Assembly: GCA_958450365.1 (NCBI GenBank)
Contig: CAUEEP010000880.1
Coordinates: 310,001 to 374,000 of the forward strand
Reading direction: 5' to 3'
Length of the DNA: 64,000 nucleotides
From: Mesorhabditis belari
Taxonomy: Eukaryota > Nematoda > Chromadorea > Rhabditida > Rhabditidae
Part shown: in pieces, positions 9,799-19,742 of the stretch
How positions within the stretch are numbered: the first letter of the stretch is position 1
Layout of the letters: each line of letters begins with the position of its first letter
Program-made: the position numbers and the translations under genes
Notes under the pieces: model-generated
Seen by the model: only the letters and a program-made list of their open reading frames with translations
The model's database searches: none
Told to the model about the DNA's origin: nothing

Positions 9799-12700
9799 AT
9801 GTCCCCTGTGTTCACTCCTCAACTCCCCTATTCAGCTCTTTACATCGGTGTCATGCAATTTTACTACATCGATTTTGTCCTACCCACTGATCCACTGGGT
9901 ATCAGTGATGATCTCTATTATGAACTAAGCGCCATTATTAGCACATCCACTACAACTGTAAGTGTTATTTAGAAAACAAATCGGTTTTTATCGATTCAGG
10001 TACTCCTTTTGTCACTAGTCTCTACACCGATCGCATGTCTATGCTCGGCAACGAACAATCGCTTGGCTTTGCCGATTCGGTGAGAGAAATTTAGTAGTAT
10101 CTAGACATCTCGACAGCAATTTGGATTCGTTAAAAGATCTTTCGACAATTGATTGGATTGTTGGCAATCTTCTTCCTGGCCGAATCCTGATCGATCTGCC
10201 AATTTTCCAGTCTCTTTGTCGCGCTTGATTGTTTTTGAAACTGTCTGGTGTGGCACTTGCAAAAGCCGCAAAATCTCCATCACTGATTTGCTATCCTTTG
10301 AGAGTCGAACCATGGCTGGTAGCAAATCCATCGCAAATTTCATTCTGAAAAAAAGCTAATACAAAATAATTTTAGTCATGAGTAAGAAAAAGAACGAGAT
10401 AAAATAATAAATCTATCAAAACCGAATCCGCTCCATAATTTTGGGGCATCCTGTAGGTTTTTTGAAGTTTTTAAAATAGTAGATGATATTTGTAGTTTCG
10501 CTAATTACAAAAGCATTGAATAACTTGAAAGCAAAGATATCAAGGCAGTTTATGACGTCATGTAATAGAATTATTTGAACAGTCACAAAATCAAATGAAT
10601 ATTTTTGTTTTAAAACTGACAAGATTGTATTTTTTGACACTACCTCATCTGATAAGCAAATCCATTTACTTTCATTTTGTTTCTTTTGCAAAAGTTCTTA
10701 GCCACATTTTGAAATAATTCTCAAACTTTGTTTGTCAGAATTTTGTCACTTTGTTTGTCAGAATCAGTTCTAACATTCAGTTAGAACTGTTTTGATTTAT
10801 CTAAAATTTGATTGAGAGACAATTTGTTCTCATTTAGATTACTGATCACAGCTGAAAACGCGAACAAGCTCGTCTACGCGATCTTCTATGCAGCTCAACT
10901 ATTTTGTGGTTCAGTGGATGCATGGGGGCCAGGTCCAACTGGAAGGTTCTCTATCGCCATTAGATATTCAAAAGGAATTTTGTCAATGTCATGCGTGCAT
11001 GCGTTCATCTGCTCGTGCTTTTGTAAAAGTCATGCGTTAATGCGTTCATTTATAAAGTTTGTGCTTTTTGAAAGTTCATGCGTTCATGCGTGACCGTTCA
11101 TGCGCTCATACGTTCTTTAGTGAAGTTCAACTTTAGTAACTTTTCGCTTATTGTTAAATTATAGTATATACGTTCAATTTTTTCAAGAAGTTATTCCCAG
11201 CTTCATCGTTTTACTTGCTGAAACTTATGCATGCGTGTATTTTACATCCATATAAGACGCGCACAACAATGTAACAATCTTTTGCGTATACACTTAGCAC
11301 TTGTGCATAAGTTTCAGCGAGTAAAACGATAAAGTTGGGAATCACTTCTTGAAAAAATTGAACGTATGACTATAATTTAACAATAAGTGAAAAGTTACTA
11401 AACATGAACGCATGAACTTTACTAAGAAAACGCATGAACGCATAAAAGAATGAACATTCCGAACGCATCAACGCATCAACGCATGAACGCATAAACGCAT
11501 AAACGAATGAACATTCCCAACGCATGAACCCATGAAAGCATGAACCCATGAAAGCATGAACGCATGGAAGCATGAACGCATGAACGCATATACGAATGAC
11601 ATTTACAAAGTGTCTATTCAATATTCAAGATATTGCAGATGTTCTGATGAAATCACTGGAACATTCTATGATGGTTATTTCCTTCTTTCTGGTACATACA
11701 AATTGATGGACATCGCTCAATACTGTCAAATGCTCGTTTCGTTAAGGTTTGTGGTCTCAATAGTAGATAGCTTGAACTTGAATAGTATTATAATAATGAA
11801 ACCAAACAAACTATTTTCCATAAAAACTTAAATCTAGTAATTTAGTCTTGATGACATCCTAGTTTTTGAATATCTAGTCTAACCAGCAACTTGTAATATT
11901 TGTAAATCCGAATTTAGTCGTTTCCTTGCCGTCTCCTTTGACGGTCAATACTTTGGATACACTCTGAAATGGCCACTCGTTCAAGTCGTCATTCCTTATT
12001 TGCTAGATGTTGCCTATGTACAGGGTAGAAATCTCTTTTTTGGGACATTTATCGGATACGGAAATTCGTACATCAGTTATTACTATGATCAAATTCTTCC
12101 CACCGTTCCTTTATTTTTCACCTGTGCGCTCGATTTTGTGACAAATCGAAAATTGAAAAAGGTTTAAATTTTATTGGAAACACAAACTACTCCTTTGAAG
12201 TCAACGAAAACGCTGTAAATTGGTCGCTAACGAAATTTACGTGAAATAACTTGATTTCAAAGGGAATAAAAATCCCCATTACATTAGTCATATAAAGAAA
12301 ACAAAGGAATTAAAGTGGCATAGAGACAGCTTCAATCTTCAATAGGCCCCGAGTCGAGTCACAAAACGAATTCGGACTCGACTCGTGGTTTGACCCGGCT
12401 CAATTTTTTTAAAAGTGCCCATGTCTAATAGTGGCAGTTTTACGTCATCTGTGTTACCAGAGTAAACGTTTCAAAAAGTGGCTCAGAAAATTTACCGCAA
12501 TGTTTTAAAAAAAGCCTGCTCATTTTTCAGATCTCTTCATGGTTCACTACTACAGAGTGTTCGATAATTACGCGGTCTCGGTATTTTAAGTGAAACTCAG
12601 CATTCAGATGCGCAATCATCTTACGCTTTGTTTTAATAGAAAATTTAAATATTTTTCTATGATGGATGCTTAGGTTTGGTAAAAAAAATGTTTTTCTGCC

Positions 12701-14141
12701 TTTTTTATAAAACCTCAAAGTTGGCAATCTTGGCTCTTTGCTGCTTGCTTGGCGCGGCATTTGTTTTTGGAGGATTTCACAACAATTTTGGTGATCAGGT
12801 ATGTTTCAGCGCTAAATTTAGTTTTATTAGGTTACTTTTACCTAAAAGTTAAAGATTCACATTTAACAGAAACTGAAAAATGAAAAATTTCGGTTCGCAA
12901 AGTCATCTTTTGACAGGCCCGTGTGAAAGCAAGATTTCCAAAATAGCAAAATTTTCCCAAAATTTTCCGTGTCACGTTACCTTCCGATTCATTTGATAAT
13001 CTTTAAAAGGTATTGCAAAAACAAAAGCGTTCAAAAACATGCTTAATCTTTGGTGTTTTATGGAAATGAAAAGCTAAAAACAAGTGCGGCGGCAGGCAAT
13101 TCCTGACTGCCAACTTTGAGGTTCGATAAAAAATAAAGAAAAACTTTTTTTGTCAAACCAAAGAATCCATCATAGAAATTATTCTAATTTCCTATTAAAA
13201 TAAAGCGTAAGTTGATTGCGCATCTGAATGCTGAGTTACACTTTAAATACCGAGACCGGGTAATTATCGAACACTCTGTAGTAGTGAACCGTGAAGAGAT
13301 CTTAAAAATGGGCAGGCTTAAAAAAACATTGCGGTAAATTTTCTGAGCCACTTTTTGAAACGTTTACTCTGGTAACACAGATGACTTAAAACTGCCACTA
13401 TTAGACATGGGCGCTTTTAAAAAAATTGAGCCGGGTCGAGTCACGAGTCCCGAGTCGAGTCAAACCACGAGTGGAGTCCGAATTCGTTTTGTGACTCGAC
13501 TCGCGGCCTATTGAAGATTGAAGCTGTCACTATGCCATTTTTTATATTGGCCAACGTAAAAATTATAGATGAGACGAGCTGGACATTCCCCATCAAGGGC
13601 GGAAAGTTTGCTGATGATACAAGTGAGCGTTTCAGTGTCTCGTTTTGATAACAAGACACGTCACTTCCAAAAAAAACCCACCCTACACAAGGCTAAAGCT
13701 AGATTGTCACATTTACTTTGATAATAGAAGAATCATTGTATTGATCAATACATTCATTCACTGACTTTCCACTTTCCACTTTCCATTCAGTTCACTCTCC
13801 ATTCAGATCATTCTGCATTCAGATCACTTTTCATTCAGATGGTCACCAACTCGTCTTTCATTTTAACGAACACGATCGTTGTGTATTTTCTTCAAAAGAT
13901 CATCAGCCTATATTTCGATTGGAAAATTTACTACACGTATTCGAATTTTCAACAGCAATTCCTTGCGGCATTTTTATTCAATTTAATGGCCAGGTTTGGT
14001 GTTTTTTAGGAAAATTTCATTGAAATCTACTCAATTTTCAGTGTCATCTGTATTTTGTTTTTGGTGAAGAGAAAAGAGAAAACATCACAGAAAACCACTA
14101 TTGTCACTGTTGTCTCGTCTTCGTTTACACAAGAACGATAA
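9799..14141 (+). CDS. Serpentine chemoreceptor, Srg superfamily-like, 320 aa
   Basis: Seven exons (9799-9957, 10000-10079, 10838-10945, 11630-11746, 11918-12161, 13839-13993, 14042-14141) join exactly in frame to 963 nt. The start is the first ATG after an in-frame stop. Hydrophobic segments include VLLLSLVSTPIACLC and NKLVYAIFYAAQLF. The exon at 11918 opens with SRFLAVSF, where these receptors have an N-R-F motif after TM3, and closes with FFTCALDFVTNRKLKK, a pattern near the end of TM5 in Srg-superfamily receptors. The last exons hold TM6-TM7 and a Ser/Thr-rich tail. It would act in the membrane of sensory neurons. Introns 2, 3 and 5 contain a transposase fragment and two foldback repeats, yet the coding frame is undamaged. 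Subclass is uncertain. Confidence 0.75.
10101..10465 (-). mobile_element. 5' fragment of a Tc1/mariner-type transposon
   Basis: The minus strand encodes an N-terminal helix-turn-helix region with VPHQTVSKTIKRDKETG, typical of Tc1/mariner transposases. An end-like sequence, CAGGATGCCCCAAAATTATG, lies at about 10437-10456 on the minus strand. The rest of the transposase is missing. It sits in intron 2 of the serpentine receptor. Confidence 0.6.
10985..11600. repeat. Foldback repeat with CGCATGAA octamer arrays
   Basis: The two halves are inverted copies: about 11125-11237 pairs with 11290-11400. The outer part of each half carries copies of an octamer, gcgttcat on the left and cgcatgaa on the right, with the right array longer (about 11400-11595). 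The whole unit sits in intron 3 of the serpentine receptor. Confidence 0.75.
12316..13537. mobile_element. Foldback element with about 430-bp inverted repeats
   Basis: The left arm (12316 to about 12745) and right arm (about 13095-13537) are imperfect inverted copies ending TGGCATAG / CTATGCCA. Arms include clustered GACTCGACTC motifs. No target duplication is evident. The non-repeated centre begins with a signal-peptide-like reading frame (see findings). The element sits in intron 5 of the serpentine receptor. Confidence 0.75.
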
Positions 14142-14519
14142 GAGAAAACTTCAAAAGTTGATATGAAAAGTGAGAAAATAAAGTGATTTGCTAACTTCAG
14201 CTCAGTCACTCATCTTGGCAAGATCCTGTGTTTTGACAAAGTGAGCGTAAAAAAAACTGGAAAGCGATGCGGGGGAAATCTCACCTGAGCAAGTTTGTAA
14301 TTAACCTTGATTATTGATAATGCTTTCAAGAGATTCCAAAAAATACTAATAATAGTAATAAAAAAGTAAACGTATCACACTGAATAAATAAAAAGAAACA
14401 TTTGTTTTGCTGTATTGGTGTGCAAAGGCAATCCAAGTACTTTAAAGGGTCAAACGTTCAACTTCAAACGTCACTTTTTTTCTTTTCTTCTTTTTGAAAT
14501 CCATTTTTATGTTTCAAGT

Positions 14520-14934
14520 ATGAATTCTGACGAAGAAGAAGCTATTTCCAACAAACCTTCATTTGTTATCGTCGAATTGTCCCAATTCGAACTTTACTTA
14601 AGCATTTGTGGAATCATATTTGTGGAAACTCTCAAGGTGAATGGAGCAAAGGAAAAGCTCGAAATATCTATTGGACTGCTAATGAAACTAGTTTGACTGC
14701 TATTATTTTATGTTCCTGCTAAATGGATTCACGGATTGGGTGGTCAGCTCAGTCATGGAATCGCGACGAGAAACGGGGATCTTACCGCAGCACAAATAGC
14801 ACAGCACCAGTGGATTTTCCAGCTCTGTTGTCTTTCTTCTCTTCGGTGTCTTTCGAATCGGCATTTTCTTCGTCTTTCTAGGATGTTTGTATGGCCAACT
14901 GTTGAATTTACTTACCAAGAAAAACAACAAGTAA
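14520..14934 (+). pseudogene. Small membrane-protein gene with an in-frame stop
   Basis: Exon 1 (14520-14636) starts MNSDEEEAISNKPSF and contains a hydrophobic segment, LYLSICGIIFVETLK. A 55-nt intron leads to exon 2 (14692-14934), in the same phase, with a first hydrophobic stretch (CYYFMFLLNGF) and a long one (VVFLLFGVFRIGIFFVFLG). A TAG at 14797-14799 interrupts exon 2 between them, while the frame remains open on both sides. Either the gene is recently dead or a small intron is missed. The family is not recognised. Confidence 0.4.
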
Positions 14935-15202
14935 TTATTTCGGGACTGAATCGGTAAGCACTGCAATGAATGGGCACTACAATTCTCCTAGTTTTTCGGC
15001 CGAATTTTGCGTTATAGCTACGAAAAACGACATGAATTCGAAGCCTTGAAAAGAAAAACAACTATCAACCGATTTGTTTTTGGTGTTAGCAAGTTGTTTC
15101 TTACTCATTTAAAACATGATGATTATCTGAAAAAGAAATTTTTCATTTAGAATCAGCCGTGATTGTCACACTTCCACATACGTTAGACAATAGTTTCCGG
15201 AA

Positions 15203-16055
15203 TTATTTATTTGGTTTCATTTTGCAAATGAAGCAACTCAATTTTCGATTTTCTGTCGTTTCGGAAATAACCGATTCCACATAGGTATTTGAGACTGATT
15301 GCAAAGCCAGATGCGGTAAAGAATCATTAAAATCTTCTGAACTCACTTTGAACCACTCATTCGGCGGTGGCTTGTTTTCAAAAGTGAAAAAATCGTCTAT
15401 AGTGTCGTCAGTGTAGATCCGGGTGTTGTTGAATTTATGAAGCCCTATCCAAGCATAATGATCATAAGCACAACCGTCGTCCCATTCGCTAAGGCCTAAT
15501 GGACCACTGAGGTCGGATGTTGCCAAATCTGAACATTTAGACTTAAGCGTAGCGATCAAATACCTATTGGGTACCTAAAGAAATTGTAAAGACTTATGCG
15601 GAAACCTAATATTTTCAATAAACTTTCCTTTTTGGTTTACCTTTCACAAACTCTCGCTCATATGTTGAGTGTACCGAGGTGAGATGTGCTCCAAATCCTC
15701 TACAGTTCATTTCTGCCTCACGCCAAGAAAACAATTTCGAGTTAAGCAGGTTTGGATCAGTGAAATTCTAAAAGAAATCGCATCTCTAAACTTTTCAAAA
15801 GGTTACCTGAAGATAATAGCACGCATTTGTGTAATTGTAGTAGATCCATCCAGTTTTACAAGTGTTTCCCAATAAAGGAGGAAATATTTTCTGTCGTCTC
15901 ACTCTATTTGAACGTGTTTTAGACAGAAAAGTTGTAAGAGTTTACCTTTTTTTGCAAACAAATCCATCAGGTCGTTGATCGGGATCGGTCATTTCTGCTG
16001 TCCCCAATAGATACCACCAACCATTTAGTTCTATCGGTTTACAACGAATGCATTT
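15203..16055 (-). CDS. Secreted C-type lectin domain protein (5' end unresolved)
   Basis: Four exons read on the minus strand: 16055-15946, 15903-15807, 15767-15641 and 15528-15203 (TAA). Phases agree at all three junctions. The first encodes a short Cys-containing segment (KCIRCKPIELNGWWYLLG). The lectin domain then starts with CKTGWIYYNYTNACYYLQ, continues with SWREAEMNCRGFGAHLTSVH, and keeps the WIGL motif (YAWIGLHKF) and a final CFIC. The usual Ca-binding EPN/WND signatures are not evident, so sugar binding is uncertain. An upstream ATG at 16156 opens a hydrophobic stretch (RITLFIFFLQF) that could be the signal peptide, but no good splice joins it to 16055. Confidence 0.65.
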
Positions 16056-16305
16056 CTGTAAACAACTCTACAAGGTGCGGCAAATGTTTCCAAAAAATGT
16101 CTATTGTTGAATTGCAAGAAGAATATGAAGAGAGTAATCCGAGTGTTATAAACCATTTAAAAGCTCTTAATAAATACTAAAAAATCGAATAGTTAAATTA
16201 ACAGTTTGTGTCAATCTTGGAAAAGATTTAAGGACCTGAACGTGAAACTCCTGAAAAAGGTGATCTTCTGTTTTAAACGTCACCTAGACCATTGATTTCC
16301 AACTA

Positions 16306-16827
16306 TTAGGTTGATGCAAAAGTCTTTTTCATTTTTTTCGTCTGCCGTTTCAAGCCAACAAATGCACCAATTAAACTACGGTTGATTTCATTAGAAAAAC
16401 CAATTATTTTTCTGCAAAATAACGTTAAAACGGGTTTAAAAATATTTTATGCCTGGATTTTCTTGAGAGTATGAAGTCGGGTAGTCAAAAAGGGCAAACT
16501 CGATGATGCGGTTTAGACATCTTAGCTAAAGAAAACCTATCTTCGTGTCAATAGATAAAAGATAGAGAAAAAAAAAGTTTGATATTTGGCCAAAATTTCA
16601 GAGAAATTCATTCAGCCAATTTTTCCGTAGAGTTTTTTATAGATTTTTACGAAAAAGGCGTTTTTCACTCTCGAATTTGCTTGAAAGTGAACCGAAATTG
16701 ATTTAAAAAGATGGAAATTGAACAAAAAAACACTTTTTTTATAGAGCAAACTATAGATTAATTGGTGAATTTGTTACTTTTTAACAGAAGTACGAAAAAA
16801 ATGAAAAAGACTTTTGCATCAACCTAA
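16306..16827 (+). mobile_element. MITE with mariner-like ends
   Basis: Ends TTAGGTTGATGCAAAAGTCT and its inverse, flanked by TA at both sides (16304-16305 and 16828-16829), 522 bp, no coding capacity. The ends resemble those of the deleted mariner at 61623-62521, which also has TGATGCAAAAG near its terminus. Confidence 0.8.
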
Positions 16828-16833
16828 TATATA

Positions 16834-17353
16834 TTGGGTTGGGGAGAATGAGTCGGCGCCAAACTTTAAAGGGACTTTTTGCACACATAAAGCCTTCTTT
16901 AAACATACGTTTGGTTTCATCAAAAGGATCCACTATTTCTCTACAAAATGACTTTTGAGAGATTCCACAAAGCTTTTCTTTCGTGGAGTTTATGAACTTC
17001 CAAACGCAGCTGGTTAAAATGGCAAAGAGTCCGACTCATCATTTGAACAGTTTCTTTCACATAAACCTTCTTTGGTGTTTATATAAAAAAGATAGAGCAC
17101 ATTCAATTACTTAAGTTGCCAAATTTGCAGGAAGATCCCACCAATGGTTTTTTCTAGATCACAGTTTGTAGTTTTTGTGAAAAAATGGCTTTTTCTTGAG
17201 CGGAGGCGCTGTTTGAATTTTCTTTTAAATGTCATTTTGTAGAGAATTAGTTAACCATTCTACTGATATCAAACGCATATTATTTGACGATTTCTGCTAG
17301 AAGTTTTAGCAATTTTTTTAATTTTCGGCGCCGACTCATTCTCCCCAACCCAA
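16834..17353 (+). mobile_element. MITE, TTGGGTTGGGGA family, copy 2
   Basis: 520 bp, ends TTGGGTTGGGGAGAATGAGT and its inverse, TA at 16832-16833 and 17354-17355. It lies six bases from the preceding MITE, separated only by tatata. Confidence 0.85.
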
Positions 17354-17591
17354 TATAAAGCAGAAGAGACGTCAGTCTGTCCGTATGGTAAACATTTGAT
17401 TCGTTGCGCATGTTTGCTTTTTGATTAGAGACGAAAACGTTAACTCTTCAGTTTGATTTAGCCATCTAACAGTCATATTCGGTATATTTTTATTTTTACT
17501 TCCATGGTTATACTGCTTATTCTTACATGATTATGATGCATTTCTTGTTTTTTTGGTTGTTCAATGGTTAAAAGAGCTTTTATTTTAGAGA

Positions 17592-18474
17592 ATGAGGATG
17601 TTCAAATCGCTCAACTGTATTCTCTGCAAGCAACCGTGTAAACTTTGCTTTTCAGTAATGGACTTTCTAAATGAGCTACCCGAAATGACTCGAGAAATGG
17701 AAGCAATAGAGGATGCCGCGAGAAATGTCAAAGATGAATCTAGCTGCAATGAATGCCACGAAAAGGTATGCCTTCATAAATTGATTCCTATGGAGAGATA
17801 TTTTAGGATATTATCGACAAGATGTTTTACTGTAGCGCATTCAGCTTTGAAGTGAATGATTGTTAATATTCAATAAGTGCATTTTGATTTTTAGTTTTGT
17901 GCTGTTTGTGCTTATAAGAGAATATCATTCGCATGGAACCATTCCGCTATTTGAGAAACAGGTTGCATGTTGTTGTTAGTTTGAAAAGCTGATTATATTA
18001 GTTCAATTTATTTAGTCTGATTAAATGTTGATAGAACTTCAACAAGACTCACAAAATGCCGTCCCAATCGTCGTGACCTACAAGAATTTGGTTCCTGAAC
18101 TGCACAAGGGACTTCTCAAGGGCATTGACATTTTTGAAACGGTATTTTTATCAAATAAAACCATTTGAAGTCGATATTTCTTTAGGAATTACTTTCGAAA
18201 GAAGAAATTCTGAAGTACGCATCAACTTTTGCCGACTTACGGGATAAACATGAATCATTCATGTGAATTTTAACATTGCGAAACAAAATACATTTGTTCT
18301 TTAGAAAGATGAAGCCCAAATTCGAGTCATCCGCTGAGAAATACTTGCCTCATTTGCGCAAATTCTACACGGAAGTTAAGGTGAGTTGAATGAGTTTTAA
18401 AAGAATTGCAATTATCTGTTGAGGAATTGATTCAAACTCTCGACGAGACTCCTGATATCAAGAAATCCAAATAG
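17592..18474 (+). pseudogene. RING/B-box family copy A, degraded
   Basis: This copy is homologous to the gene at 35583-40523. Its first exon (17592-17765) fuses the opening CILCKQP motif directly to DFLNELPEMTRE, so nearly all of the RING part is missing. The B-box exon at 17807-17851 has YCSAFSFE where the paralogue has YCSACSFE, losing a zinc ligand. The exon from 17895 has a one-base shift that brings a TGA before the segment that reads HSHGTIPLFEKQ in the other frame. Later exons, up to the TAG at 18474, match the coiled-coil part of the paralogues. I conclude it is a recent pseudogene. Confidence 0.65.
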
Positions 18475-18790
18475 AAAATTTTACGTAAGGTTTTGATTGT
18501 TTATCTTTTTTTCTTTCAAATAAAACGTTTAAATAATTTTGAACTAATGAAAACATAAAAAAGCAATTTCGTATTGTTAAGAGTTTGATTTAATAGAAAA
18601 ATAGAAATTGGCTAAACTGAGGCCTCTTGACGCTTCAGGGGTTTTAACATTTGAAGTAAGATTCGAAATTTGAGAGCGCTTTTCCCATTTAGAGTTCGTT
18701 ACTGAAATCGATGTGCACAACAATGTGTCTATAAACAAAAATGCTGCTCTTTGTGGTTGATGAGCTCAAATCTGTTTGAAGACGATTTTA

Positions 18791-19546
18791 TTAGGTTGGT
18801 GGGAAGATAATCGAAATAAACAAGACTCAAACTTTGTCTTTGATTTTAAAAGTCCTTTTTTAAAATTTTAAAAGTCATTGATACTAAACTTTTAGCTAAT
18901 TGTGATTGATATATGTTTTCTCTTTTATGATTTTTTTTACTTTACAATCAGTCTTTATTTTGAATAAAAATTGAGTGTTTTAAGAGCATGGATAGGGAGC
19001 AATTTCGGACACTTTTTCTACGAGTTCAAGCTTGCTCATACAGCAACAGAAGCGACTGATAATATCAACATTTAATTAAAAAGAACGTCAAGGAAGGCCT
19101 CCCAGAGTTGACGATGAAAAATTGGAAAAACTGGTGGAAGGAGATTCGACCAAAACATCTTGAGGATACGCACAGGACCTTCAGGTTCAACAATTTTGGC
19201 TCATTTGAAAACAATCGGAAAGGTAAAGAAGATAAAGCAATGGATTCCGCACGAATTAAGCGACTCGCCGAGGCTGCAGCGTCTGACAGCCGCCTCGACG
19301 CTTCCAAGCCGAAATGAAAAAGATCCATTTCTGAATCGGATTGCCCCGTGTGACGAAAAATGGATCCTATACGACAACAGAAAAAGAAGGTCCGAATGGC
19401 TCAGCAAAGATGAAAAGCCCAAACGCACTGCAAAGCCAGAGATTCATCAAAAAAAGGTGATTATTACTGTTTGGTGGTCCAGGCTAGAAACTAACGGGGA
19501 AGTGGAAAAATTTTGTTTCCCGGTTTTCAAAAGCGGAAAAATTTAA
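18791..19546 (+). mobile_element. Mariner remnant A, upstream of the TSP1 gene
   Basis: A terminus, TTAGGTTGGTGGGAAGATAA, starts at 18791 next to TA. The plus strand encodes transposase pieces with CDEKWILYDNRK (first catalytic Asp region) and KKVIITVWWS. The 3' half and right terminus are absent; the remnant runs into the TSP1 upstream sequence. Related copies occur at 24850-25380 and 47746-48390. Confidence 0.75.
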
Positions 19547-19742
19547 TTTTGCAACCGTATCGAGCCATGATTTCCGACCGTCGACCTCCATTGTGAACAC
19601 AAAAAGGCTATTGGGGCGGTGAAAATTGGACTTCGTGGCAGACACTATTGTGTTCACTTCCTCCCGCAGGTTTCCGCATACTAAGAACACCAGAAATATT
19701 TATATAAAAGGCCGAGCTGAGTTCGAAAATTTATCCAAGCAA

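Noticed and set aside
11400..11600. CRISPR-like regular repeats
   Set aside because: The units are contiguous octamers without spacers in a eukaryotic intron: a minisatellite, not CRISPR.
13550..13640. Possible transthyretin-like exon (NVKIIDETSWTFPIKGG)
   Set aside because: Faint resemblance only; lies in an intron of the serpentine receptor next to the foldback element, with no joining exon.
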